64,000 nt of DNA from Amaranthus tricolor (lineage: Eukaryota > Streptophyta > Magnoliopsida > Caryophyllales > Amaranthaceae). Of the stretch, positions 1-11,275 are shown piece after piece (within the stretch, counting starts at the first letter, position 1; every line of letters begins with the position of its first letter). The translations under genes were made by a program, and so were the position numbers. The notes under the pieces are model-generated. The model was given only the letters and a program-made list of their open reading frames with translations. It made no database searches and was not told where the DNA came from. The stretch is from positions 17,425,606-17,489,605 of the forward strand of contig NC_080056.1 of assembly GCF_026212465.1 (NCBI RefSeq), written 5' to 3'.

Positions 1-1655
1 AATTGTGTCATTTAATATAATAAGCATCATAATAAAATATTAATGAGTGCTTATATATTTAAAAGCTGTGTACCTGTACCACTGGCTCGGGAGTTGTCTC
101 CGGATTTTAAGCAACGGAGTTCATGGTCTCCGGTGTGGGATTTTGCCCTTCAGGGTTAGTAAAAATGGGCTGGGGTGCTACGGGGGTAATGGGCTCGGGT
201 GTTGGCTCGACCGAAGCGTTAGGATCCCCATGTTAACTTTCCTGATCCTCGACAATCAGGTTTGCCAAGTCAACAGTGGGTGCTCCCATCTTCTACAACA
301 CGAGTGCCACTTTGGCGAGAACGTTCTTTGTAATTTCTGCTCTGAGGGCTGCTAAGTCATCAGGTGGCATCGTTCGGGATTGAGTAGCAACACACTCTTT
401 ACCGAATGTCTTCTTTAACCCCACGCGGACGCCTCCTTTTCCGAATACCCGCCCTCTATGGTCTTTCCCTAAGACCATAAGCAATGCATCAACATCGCCT
501 CTTGGGGTGAACTCCCCCGTAGCTTCTTTTTCCTTCCAACCCATCTGTTCAAATAAAAAGTGACATATATAACAATTATTATAAGTAAATCAAAGCCAAA
601 AAATACAAAACAAATCAAGAATATACTTAATAATTTCAAAACTCACCATAGCATCAGCAACCTTTCTTCGTTCCCGGATCAGTAATGGTAAATTTACCAC
701 TTGCATCTCAAGAATAAAGCGCGCAATACCAATCTTGCACCCGATCTCCAGCAGAAGTATTCACGGATGCGGAGGTAGTCGTAGATGAGGGCGTGGCTGG
801 ACTTTGATTGGGGTATAAACCTGCATCCACCCAGTCTTTTCGAACCTCATCGTACGTTTTTGGGCCCAAGCGATGGTAAAACTTTCTTTTGCTTACTGAT
901 TCAAAAGCTTTATCACGCTTTTCCTAATTAATCAATAGAAATCAAATGTCATATATTAGTTTAATGATTTACTCAAAAGAAGTAAATTCAAATCAAAAGC
1001 TATAATATAATATGGAATATTTACAACTTCAATGGGAGTTTTTCTTTTGGCAACAAAAGCCTCCCATTCATTCTTCGATATGTTACCCCATATTTTGTAG
1101 GGCATCTTCGAAGGTGCTTGCTCTCCACCTTCATTTCCCTTTTGACCTTTTTGGTCGTACGGGCACGCTTCTTCGTGATTCAGCCAATTACTAGCTTGGA
1201 TTTGAAATCTCTGAATCTTTTAGCAACAGCTGAAAGAAACAAATTCTTCTTCTCCTCATCGTTCTCGATGTGAAAAAATTCTACCAAAAAAAATTATATT
1301 TATTAGTGTCAATTAAATTAATTTTAAAATGAAACTAAAAGCATAAAAATAGTTAAATAAATTTGCTTACCACAGTATCATTCATTAGAGAGTTCTTCAA
1401 ACCCTCTAGAACCTCGTTCCATACGTACAATATGGAAATCTAGCGGATACATAGGCCCACTTGTTTTCCATATTACCTACGCCATTTTCCACAGGGTTGA
1501 CCCAATGCATTGTATTCCAAATGCGTGGGTTCTGTGACTTTGAGGTTTTTCGTAGGACCTTGCCCTTTTCTTCTCTTAGTGGTAGTGGGAGTATCCGTTA
1601 GTGGGGCGTCTTCAGTGTCATAATCATTTTTAAGTGGTGGAGCGTCTTTAGCCAT
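1..1655 (-). pseudogene. second CACTA gene (TNPA-like / plant transposase_24-like), fragmentary
   Basis: Downstream of the transposase on the same strand are coding pieces that resemble the second ORF of plant CACTA elements. One is a basic, threonine-rich piece at 1655-1473 (TTTKRRKGQGPTKNL). The other, at 544-293, contains GRVFGKGGVRVGLKKTFG and then an alanine/leucine-rich helix (DDLAALRAEI). Between them, 700-900 encodes a segment like EVRKTWVDAG in the same strand. Exon boundaries cannot be set, and the AT-rich gaps at 550-650 and 910-1010 are probably introns. Assignment rests on position in the element and on family memory; no catalytic role is claimed. Confidence 0.5.
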
Positions 1656-1832
1656 ACGCTCGTATCTAACAATTTAGTCTTTTTCAGTGTCAAAACTATG
1701 ATGCTCATTATCCGAGGTCTCAATTTCGGGGGCAATTTCGTCTCTGAAAAGATGCATTGTATATCAGTACCTGAAAGAGTATGAATAAAAATATATTAGA
1801 ACATAGGAACGTAAAATCAATTCTAACAAAAT

Positions 1833-2225
1833 AGTGTTGTGTGCAAAAGTGCCAAAAAAGCTTTAAAAACCTTAAAATCGCAACATACCGAGTAATATTA
1901 GGAATATGACTATGACTTTCAATTCTAACCACTTCAACACAATAATATATACCAAATAGTGTTGTGTGCAAAGTTTCATGCAAAACAAACCAAGTTTAAG
2001 CTACTTTATGCGCGAAAGTGCCCAAAAAGCTTTAAAAAAAAACCTTAAAATCGCAACTTACCAAGTAATATTAAGAATATGACTATGATTTATAATTCTA
2101 ACCACTTCAACACAATAATATATACCAAATAGTATTGTGTACAAAGTTTCATGCAAAACAAACCAAGTTTGAGCTACTTTATGCGCGAATGTGCCAAAAA
2201 AGCTTTTGAAAACCTTAAAATTCAT
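1833..2225. repeat. 173-bp tandem repeat inside CACTA, about 2.3 copies
   Basis: A unit beginning AATATGACTATGA starts at 1903 and again at 2076, spacing 173 bp. The motifs CAACACAATAATATATACC, GTTTCATGCAAAACAAACC and CTACTTTATGCGCGAA recur in the same order. A partial copy covers 1833-1902. The array lies between the transposase 3' end and the second gene, where CACTA elements often have non-coding spacer. No gene is seen in it. Confidence 0.85.
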
Positions 2226-2239
2226 ACCTTGTGAATCAC

Positions 2240-5200
2240 TTAATTCAAATGTATTGCTTCCGTGTGATCTACACGCATATAACCTACATCTACATCATCT
2301 TGATCCACTGATTTTGAATTGATAAAGTACAGGGAGTCTTCAAAAGCTTCATATTCTTCCTCATCCTCAACTTCACCTATACTAAGGATGCTTCTTTTCC
2401 CCAGTACAATAATAGACCATTTTTTACCAGACGGGTCTACAATGTAGAATACTTGCTTGGCTTGTGCTGCTAGTATGAATGGCTCCTCACTATCACGCAA
2501 ACGAGCTAAGTCTATAAGAGTGAATCTACAAGGGTCGTCGTTTTTAATGCATCGTCGATTATTATCTACCCACTTACTTTAGAAAAGACCAATAGTGAAA
2601 ATAGGGTAGTTAAGCTCCCATATTTCATGTACCCACCCGTAGTATACCAATTTAGCATCAATCAGCGCTTGATCCTTGGCACTCGCGTAAAATGTAGATG
2701 ACGCCAAAATAGAAACTCCACTATTTTATATATAAGATGACTTCTTATCTTGACCCTCAGTCCAAAATGTGAAGCCATTGACATCAACCCTCAATTTGTT
2801 GAAATCATCACGAGGACCAAAAGCTAACCACTTAACAATTTCTGATACACCCTTGAGTTCTTCACTTATCACTCGATTATGAAACCAATCAATAAACGTC
2901 TTGTTATGCAACTGCATCAATCCCCTATCCCCTTTACAAAGATATTTTGGGCGCAATATATCTAAATGCTCACTCAAAAAAGGATGGACTTCAGGAATAT
3001 GATGCAACACATAAAAGTGTGCTTGTAGAAGACTATCTCGAGGAGGTGTGATCGATTTGGAGCCAATTGTTCCTTTTCCCGCAAGCCTTCCTTCATGTTG
3101 AGAGGTGGGAAGTCCAATAAGCTTTGCCATGACTAAATACTCGGCTATAAAGTTTCTAATCTCATCGCTCACAGTGCCTTGAATCATACTCCCCTCGGGT
3201 TGTGCTGGATTCCTCACCTTGTTTTGTAAAACACCCATGTGTCTTTCAAAAGGATAACACCACCTTAAAAAAACTGGACCCAAAAGCTTGATCTCACGAA
3301 CGAGATGGACAATAAGATGAACCATTATGTCAAAGAAAGAAGTGCGAAAATACATCTCAAACTTGCATAAAGTTACAATCACGTTGACTTGAAGAGCATC
3401 AAGTTTAAAGGGATCCAGAACTTTACCACAAATTGTGTTGAAGAACGAACATAGCTCGGTAATAGCATATCTCACATGTTTTGGCAGTATTCCACGGATT
3501 GCAATTAGTAAGAACACTTGCATAATTACATGGCAATTGTGAGATTTCATGCTTCCCAACTTCAGCTCACCATTTAGGGTCACAAATCTCTTCATGTTGG
3601 ATGAGTACCAAGACGGAACCTTAATGCATACAAAGACTCACAAAATGCCAGCTTCTCTGCTTTGAACAATGTGTAGCAAGCTGGAGGCAAATAAACTTTG
3701 TCATTACTCATCTTCTTCTTACCGCCCTTTCCCTTGTTACTGCCACCAACTTCATCAGCTTTATTTCTTTTCTTACTCACCTTAACATGTGCCAACAAGT
3801 CCAGACGAAGACCCTTACATTCAAACCAATCTCGCACGGCCCTAACATCCTTTGTCTTACCCGGAATTTTCATGAGAGTCCCGAGTATGGCATCGTATAA
3901 ATTTTTCTCTATATGCATAACGTCAAGACAATGCCTAACCTGTAGATCTCTCCAATATGGAAGCTTCCAAAAGATTGATTCCTTTATCCATAATCGGTCT
4001 TCACCCCCTTGCACGTGCCCTATTTTACCAAATACAGTCTCAACTCCTTTAACCTGTGCATGAACCTCATGACCAGTCAACGGTCGACGAGTTACACGGT
4101 CCTCAACCTCCCCGTTGAACATCTTCTTCTTCTTATGATATTGGTGATCTCGTGTGAGGAACTTTCGATGGTGCATGGATACGTGTTTGCACTTAGGAAT
4201 TCACGTGGATTCCATGTCATCGATACATATTGGGCATGCTTTCTTCCCTTTGTTCTTATACCCCAATAAGTTGTCATATGCCGGAAAATTATTAACGATG
4301 CATAAAATCATTGCACGCAAGGTGAACTCCTCATTAGCATATGCATCAAACACGGAAACATCTTCATCCCACATCTTTCTCAAATCCTCAACGAGAGGTG
4401 CAAGATATAAATCTATGTCATTGCCAAGTTGTTTAGGACCCAAGATAAGAAGGGAAAGCATAATGAACTTACGCTTCATACACAACCAAGGTGGCAAATT
4501 ATAGATCACTAACAGTACCGGCCAAGTACTATGTTGAGAACTAAGATTGCCGAATGGGTTCATTCCATCTGTACACAGTCCGAGCCTTAAATTACGAACC
4601 TCATCCCAAAAGTCTTATGCAACCTATCAATACTCTTCTACTCCGGAGAATCAGATGGATGTGTGAGCAAGTGACCTTTCTTCACCCTATCTGCATGCCA
4701 CCTCAAATTTAACGCATCTTTCTTTATAGAAAACAAGCACTTGAACTTAGGTATTATTGGAAGATACCACAATACCGAAGCCGAGGACCCTTTAGCATCC
4801 CGAGCCTTTTTACGCTTGTAGCGCGATAACCCACACCTAGGACACTCTTCTAAGTTCTCGTTTTCATTCTGATACAATACACAATTATTCGGACACGCAT
4901 GAATGTTCTGGTACTCTAAGCTGAAAGGACAAATGAGCTTTTTGGCATAATATGTCGACTTTGGAAGTTCATTTCCCTCACGAAGCATCTCACCTAACGC
5001 TTCTAATAACATTGTGGAACTAGCGTCACTCCAATTGAACTTTGACTTAATGTTGAACATTGTCAACACTGCTATTAGCTTGGTGAACTTTGTACATCCA
5101 GGGTACAAAAGCTTTTGAGAAGCCTTTGTCAACAAGTCAAAAACACGAGGACATTTTCCTAACTCATCCTCGACTCCCTCCATCATCTCATCAACACGAT

Positions 5201-5486
5201 CCACATCCTCATCGACATTCTCTTCATCTGTCTCATACCCATCAACATGATCTACTACATCCTCATTGACATCAGCCACATTATTGACGTCCTCAACAAC
5301 ACTTTTCTCTTTGTAAACTCCCTCCTCACCATGCCAAACCCAAACATGATATTGAGGCCTAAACCCACGTCGAAGTATGCGCTCCCTAAGGATATCAACA
5401 CTATCTACCTTTGATACATTGCCACAAGTGACACATGGGCAATAAAAACCAACTCCCCCCCATCCTAACTTGATGTTCAACCGCAA
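2240..5486 (-). pseudogene. tnp2-family CACTA transposase (with DUF4218 and DUF4216 parts)
   Basis: Read right to left, the protein opens with the transposase-associated zinc module (CPCVTCGN, then RRGF..QYHVWVWHGE) at 5486-5330. An acidic spacer follows, then the tnp2 core: YPGCTKFTKL, FNIKSKFNWSD, HACPNNCVLY, ECPRCGLSRYK, CTDGMNPFGN, LPPWLCMKRKF, HYHK-type and CLDVMHIEKN motifs, down to about 3600. DUF4218 (MKSHNCHVIMQVFLL to YPFERHMGVL) covers 3595-2960 and DUF4216-like sequence covers about 2800-2240 (VNGFTFWTEGQ, QVFYIVDPSGKKWS). The reading frame is broken: a TAG replaces the Trp expected after SDSPE near 4640, a 1-base shift follows near 4600, another separates tnp2 from DUF4218 near 3600, and further stops lie near 2725-2500. 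The fossil was once a full-length transposase, about 1,050 codons. Confidence 0.88.
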
Positions 5487-6479
5487 TACTACAAAATTCT
5501 AATACGCCATCAATAAATTCTAAAGATTCAATGCTTCCATACATCCAAGAACGATCTTTTGTCATCCTAATTAGTGTGATTAATTAATTCAAAACAAAAT
5601 TAATACACAACTTCTAACATATATAATTAACCCAAATTAACCCTATTTAACCCTATATAACCAAAAACATATTTTAATGACAAAACAGATATAACCAAAA
5701 AAAAAAGCCATTTTCTTTAATTGAATACACATAAATCAAAATAATAAGAAACTAATAATATACAACTACATATAAGTAAATTATTCACATTCTAATATAC
5801 AAATACATATATACATAAGTAAATTATTCACATTCAATCTACCCTAAAAATCCTAATTAATTAAAATTATTCACATTTGAATATTCATGTACATACATAA
5901 GTAAATTATTCACATTCAAATATAAAATACATACCTTGGTAATGAGATATGATAATTTTGTTTCTACAATAAGATTATGTAACCTACAATGAAAAACAAA
6001 ATCAAAATTAGTATAAAAAAAAGGCTAAATCCTTATTAAAACATAATGAAGCTATTCTTGAAGAACTTAAACAAAGATTGAAAAATTTATACCTTGAAAA
6101 AGAACAAGACTAGCCTTAATTTCGTGGCTTTTGAAGGAAAAGCAACAATGGTGGGTTAAAGAATTTAAACAAAGATGGAGAAGGAAATTCGTGCAATGGG
6201 TGGTTATTGAAGCAACAAATTTCAACAACACAGGAACTTGAAGAACTTAAACATAGTCGTGGGGTTTGGAAGATGATGAACGAAATGAAGAGAAAACACA
6301 GTATAGTCGTATGATTTGAAGAACTTGAAGAGATTTTTCGTGGGTTTTTGAAGAAATTTTCTAAAACTGAAGAGCTTGAAGAAGAAGACAGTCGTCGTCG
6401 TGGGTTTAAGGAATACAACAGTTATTTGAGGGTTTTAAGCAATTGAACGTTGAAATGCGGGTTTTAAATTTTTTGGACT
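5487..6479. other. CACTA 5' non-coding region (promoter side of transposase)
   Basis: About 1 kb of AT-rich sequence separates the first transposase codon from the subterminal repeats. It holds several ATTCACATT / AAATTATTCACAT direct repeats at 5790-5920. A serine-rich open frame on the minus strand (6418-6116) is low-complexity and is not treated as a gene. This stretch should hold the transposase promoter and leader exon, but no TATA box stands out from the AT background. Confidence 0.5.
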
Positions 6480-6663
6480 CATTAATTGTTGCGGGCTAGC
6501 AAAAACCGCAGCATATAAGTGCTTATATGTTGCGCGCATTAGGTGAACCCCAGCATTTGTATTATATATATTTTTTTCCTTTTTTTTTTTTGCTATTTAA
6601 TGCTGCGTCTAAGGATAACCGCAGCAAATGACACGCAGCAGATACGTTTTTTTTCCACTAGTG
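6480..6663 (-). repeat. CACTA terminus and subterminal repeats
   Basis: The last eight bases, 6656-6663, are the palindrome CACTAGTG; read on the minus strand they start the element. Within 180 bp are several copies of a GC-rich decamer in both orientations: AACCGCAGCA at 6504 and 6617, TGCTGCG at 6601, and related TTGCGGG and TTGCGCG motifs. In En/Spm such subterminal repeats bind the element-encoded TNPA protein; the same role here is inference. A perfect AT-rich palindrome core, TATAAGTGCTTATA, lies at about 6514-6527. Confidence 0.8.
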
Positions 6664-9600
6664 AATAGTGTAATAATACCGTCTACATGGCACAGCGAAA
6701 GACTTATAGAAGTCGGGGTTGAATCCGACCTGTGGCTAATAGCCACAGCAAACCAATGTCAGAGTATATAAAAACTTTTTACATAATTAAGTGAATACTA
6801 TTTACAAAACATTATAAAATTATTACAATTTAATTTGCAAATATCTAATTTACATTATGAATTTCAAAAAGAAGTCCTCGCCTCGCACGTAACACATAAT
6901 ACAAGTATGCATCGTTTTCAAAGCAGAGCTAACCTGGAAATGAATCTATCCCCCCAAAGGGATAGACCCCATCAAAGACTGTCAACAATTGAATTGTTGA
7001 GTAATCCAACCAACTATTACATCTATATACAAGTCATTAACAAATGTCTCCAATTTAAACTTTTGCTCATTTGATATTTCCTTATCAAACATTATTACTT
7101 TATCAAAACCCAAACTCTTTCCAAAGACCGTTTGGTATCGACATAAATACAACTAAGAAACTTTGGTCATAGTGAATCAAAATACGACTATAACTTTACA
7201 AGTTAATAGCGAAACAATACGACAAATGAAACATATGATTTCATTTGTGAAATAAACAAAACTTTATATACCAAACGTATTTATTCATTTTCATATTAAA
7301 TATAACAACACTTAAAAATGTATGAATATATGGACCATCAGGAAGTAGGCTTGATCTAAATCCTGAGAACACGGGTGATCGTCATCACCGAAAAGACGGT
7401 TCTTGCAAGAACGAAACGGGATCGGGGGCACGAGACCGATCAGAATAAACATTACCTATTATCAAGCTATAGGATTTCAAAATAATCCGGATATAAATAT
7501 CCGTTGCCAATTCCCAAAAACGGACATATTTCAATGTCGAACATTTTAATATAAAACGAATCATTAAGTCTCTTGATTTTCTTTAAAATCAATAATCATA
7601 ACTCATTTTCATAGTACAGTATTGAAAAGCTCATATCTATAAAATTGTGAACATACAAAACATAATTTTGACCAAGAACTAGAAGCAAGGTCAAAACAAA
7701 GTTAAAATCCAAAGTTTCGAACACCAAAAATTATACGATTTTGCTCAAATATCAATAGCAGTAATAACACACCTTATAAACCATAACTTGAACTTTGAAA
7801 TACTTAAATTAAATTTAAAAGATAGTAGTGTTTGTAGGATTACCTCTCTATGTCGTGAATAACAATCAATAATTAAAGTATCAATCAACTCATCATCAAC
7901 CATCATGTAAGAGCTTGAGTTACTAACGATAGAGTTTAACTAATTGTACACCAATCTTAAATCCCAAATACGCAACTTATGTCATACTCAAATAATATAA
8001 ACTAATCAAATACCTAATTGATACTTATGTTCCCAAATTCAATACTTGAGCCAAATACTCATATTAATAAACTAAGAACACAAAACTCAACAATACCAAT
8101 CAATAAAACCTAATTAGAGGATAAACAATAACCTTAAACACTTGATAAAAGTAGTAATCAATTTGAACCCTATCTTTAAATTTGAAAATAAAAGAAAAAG
8201 TTAAATAAGAAACAAATATTAAATGGGTTGTTCTTGACTTGTAACTTTTAGGCATACTCCTATAACATGTTGAATCTCATGATGACCCTTGGGCAAATTG
8301 TCGTGCACCCTATGGACTTTAACTATTTTTTTATATATATCGATTTATATCTAAAATGATAGTATTAATTATTAAAATAATAATCATGAATTTTATTAGT
8401 TAAATAAACTTATCTCATTAAAATGATTCCATATCATCTTGGTGTATTGATAAAATTTTTATTTTGGACTCAAATAATTATAAAGAATTATTAATCGATT
8501 TATGGTAAAATAGCCAAACTAATTTGTTGAAATGCTTAGCGTTGTTTTTCTTGAAAACTCATTTCATTTAGATTTTGGACCCTTAATAACTTGTCGGATT
8601 ATTTTTCATAATTATGATAGATCCGTTTTACTATTTTACTTGGTTATTATATAAAATACGTTATTATATGTACTTAGAAATATTACCCTTGACTTTTATG
8701 ATTATTTATGACATAATAATGACTAAGTCTAGCCTCAAAAATCTTAATATAGCTACGAAAATTTATTATTTAATTAATATTAATTTATTAGATACTAGTA
8801 ATTTGTTTCTATTAAAAGGGTAGAATTGTCAAAATTTTGACTAGAAGCAGTTTGACTTATAAGAATGTAAACTATTTCGGTTTAGAGTCTTGTTTGATAT
8901 TGCATGATATTGATTGTATGACTCTGATAGTAAGGTAACGTAAAACCATGGACCGGTATGTAAAATCTCAGCTTCCGTGTTAGCCGGCACGTAAATGCGG
9001 TGTCAGACAGGGGGTCCGAGAAAAACCCATCCTGTGAAGTCTCGAGTATAACAGTATTGAGAGGAGTGACGACTCCCACTACAGTTAGGGTTTAGGACTA
9101 CGGTCCTCACCTAACCAGACCTTTACATATATCAGTTGTCACTATTGTTGTGATCTTGTGATGTGCTATGATGATTAAGTTATGAGGCTTAATTGAACTT
9201 GATTAAATAAGCATTAAGGTTACCAAGTATTTAGTAGCAGTAATGAACTTCTACAAGTATTGAGAATGTAACTTAATGGCTTAGTAAAGGTAAATAATGA
9301 GTAATAACCTTCTATATTGTGCTTGATGATTATTTTGTAAGTATGATTTAGCTATCGCATCATAAGCTTGTTGAGGAAATTGTATTCGGCTTTATCGTTG
9401 ACCGATATAATCGACTGTCATCCGTATCATGGATGACAGTATTTTACAGGAAAATTTAGCTCAAGTTTCGATCGACCGCAACTTTAATTAATATATCGAG
9501 GACATAGCTGCATTGATTTTACTTGATGACTTTGATGACTATATTGTACTTATGTTTTTTTTTATCATATTTAAGCAAACCTTATGTTAACTTTTCTCAG

Positions 9601-9750
9601 TTGTAAGATTTTTTTAACTTATGTTTTGAACGACTTTAGTTTAAATGGTTTTTAGCAATTCGGCGTTTTACACTTCCGCATTATTTATCTTAAGTATAAT
9701 TATTAATGTTAATTATGTATCGAGAGTGCAGCTCCTGCTACTCATGATCT
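6664..9750. other. AT-rich region without recognisable gene
   Basis: No frame here shows a protein family. The CACTA element is inserted at the left edge, next to a slightly GC-richer block (6690-6740, CACAGCGAAAGACTTATAG) of the kind found beside LTRs. Two other GC-richer islands occur. One is at 7340-7450, with a perfect 14-bp palindrome GTTCTTGCAAGAAC at 7399-7412. The other is at 8930-9110, with the hairpin AGGACTACGGTCCT. They may be scraps of LTR retrotransposons, but I cannot identify the family. Confidence 0.45.
9414..9440. repeat. 10-bp perfect hairpin
   Basis: ACTGTCATCC at 9414-9423 is followed after 7 bases by its exact reverse complement GGATGACAGT at 9431-9440. It stands alone in non-coding DNA. 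It is a stable stem on paper, with no known role. Confidence 0.8.
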
Positions 9751-9759
9751 CAAATATTT

Positions 9760-10739
9760 ATATGTATAGTTGATTCCGTACCTTGTTGTAAGCTCTTGCT
9801 GCTCTCTAAAAGTGTTGTTTGTACAACTCTCCAGGGAACTTGATCTTGAAGTTTGCCCATATATGCCTGCAGCAGACCTAATATCAGCTTCAGGAATTAA
9901 TGAGCTGAAAGCTTCAACTAAACCTTACATTATCCACAAATTAGTATTAGGGCTATAGCATTAGTTACAATTAAAACAGAATATGTGTTAACAAGTAATT
10001 ACCTTCATACTTATTGCCTATCGCTCATAAAGGTGAAAGCTTCACCTCCTGCTTGTACCCAACTGCTCGATGCAGTAACCGACCTAAGATCTTCTACGAG
10101 GAGATTTAGATAAATTGATCTTACCCTTGAAATCAACCTCAGGATTGAATGTAAGATAGTTGCTTATAGCTTCCTCATCATCATTCAATACACCCAAATC
10201 ATCATCATCAGACTCCAGTTCTTCCCCTTCTCCATTATAGTATATGTCTCTATTGTTTTCTTCATCAATCTCTAATCTAATACCAATCTAATTTCATCAT
10301 CACCTATAAACACATCATCAAGACCATAAACTACATTTTCTGCAAACAAATCAGCATCATCCTCACATTCATCCTCATCACCACAACTATAATCATCATC
10401 ACTACTATCATCAAAATCAGGATCTTGCTGCTCTATGTAGGCTCTCTCATTTGCTGTAAGGTTTAGGGTGAAAATAGCAGTTGAGTTATTTGTTTTAGAT
10501 CTAGGGTTAGCACTTAAAGATTCTTTAAAACCCGTATCTATGATTGGTGGTCCCTTTTCCCCAACATCAACATCTACATTTGCTCTTTCCAACTCATTCG
10601 CAACCTTATGTGCCACATCAGATCTTTCTATCTCCACCTCATCTACCCTAACAATCCCTACATTACCCACCTCAATTGCCAACTCAGACCCCTTCTTTTT
10701 CGACTTACTAGCTTTTTTCTTGATTTTCAATTTCTTCAT
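9760..10739 (-). pseudogene. MULE transposase, N-terminal region plus C-proximal scrap
   Basis: The first ATG is at 10739. The start is lysine-rich (KKLKIKKKASKSKKK, a possible nuclear signal). A long acidic stretch follows (DPDFDDSSDDDYSCGDEDE), then after a frame change near 10270 the sequence LNDDEEAISNYLTFNPEVDFKGKI, which matches the typical entry to the MULE N-terminal domain. After a gap, 9866-9784 encodes WANFKIKFPGELYKQHF, a stop, then RAARAYNKV, the W-x-NF...FPG...AA-A pattern found after the MULE catalytic core. The DDE catalytic domain and the SWIM zinc finger are absent. Not functional. Confidence 0.72.
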
Positions 10740-11059
10740 CTTATTGATCTAGCTAATTTTATGAACCCTAATAAATTATTCAAATACAATAACAATCAAT
10801 TTACAAATTCCAAGATAAAAAAAACAACAAATTCAAAAAAAAAACGCAGCAAATGGATTCAAATTTCTAAAACGAAAAAAATTTAAAATTATGCCTAAAA
10901 TACAACAATGAAGTAGAAAACCATAATTGAGTAGTAGTACATACCAGTATAGGTTAGAACTTTCAATGAGATAAAGTTAAGAGGAGGATGGAAGCGAATT
11001 TAGGAGTTAGATGGTTGAGGAAATCGTGTGAAAGAAAGCTTCAGCGAAATTGAGATGAA

Positions 11060-11275
11060 GAAGAACGAAAGATTTTTATAGTCACATGAGTGTCATCTGA
11101 TGGTCAAAGGCCAAAAGTAGCGGTCAACAAACGAAATCCGTTATAAGGTAGTCATTTGCAAAGATTTGTATTATATAAGGTAGGTTTTTGCAAAAACTTT
11201 TACATAAGGTAGTTTTTAAAAAAAGTAGGTATAGATTAAATAGTTTCTTATAATTTTTCCTATATTTTATTACAT
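11060..11275. repeat. MULE right terminal repeat, copy 1
   Basis: The block starting near GTCACATGAGTGTCA and running through CGGTCAACAAACGAAATCCG, AAGGTAGTCATTTGCAAAGA and TTGCAAAAACTTTTACATAA to TAATTTTTCCTA recurs with the same order and orientation at about 36205-36412. Length of about 200 bp and position next to MULE coding remnants identify it as a long terminal repeat of the Mutator class. Confidence 0.82.

Larger units (their letters stand above)
1..6663 (-). mobile_element. CACTA (En/Spm) DNA transposon, decayed, cut by window start
   Basis: The right-hand end (transposase 5' side) is at 6663, where the minus strand begins CACTAGTGG followed by an A run, the CACTA terminal signature. 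Just inside lie repeated subterminal motifs (AACCGCAGCA at 6504-6513 and 6617-6626, plus variants). The minus strand carries a tnp2-type transposase (5486 to 2240) and then a second gene (about 1655 to 1), the usual two-gene order of plant CACTA elements. The other terminus lies outside the window. In-frame stops and frameshifts show that this copy cannot make an intact transposase. Class assignment is firm; family is not determined. Confidence 0.88.
9700..11275 (-). mobile_element. Decayed Mutator-like element (MULE), right end preserved
   Basis: A MULE transposase remnant on the minus strand begins at 10739. It is followed outward by a 5' leader and a terminal repeat at about 11060-11275. 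That repeat is nearly identical to the one ending a second MULE at 36205-36412. The left terminal repeat is not found, and the middle of the transposase is missing, so the element has a large internal deletion and a lost left end. The left limit given is approximate. Confidence 0.72.

Noticed and set aside
6116..6418. Serine-rich ORF on the minus strand
   Set aside because: Low-complexity translation of TTC/GAA-rich leader DNA in the CACTA element; no domain.
10468..10886. Plus-strand ORFs opposite the MULE N-terminal region
   Set aside because: Antisense readings of the Asp/Glu/Lys-rich transposase start.
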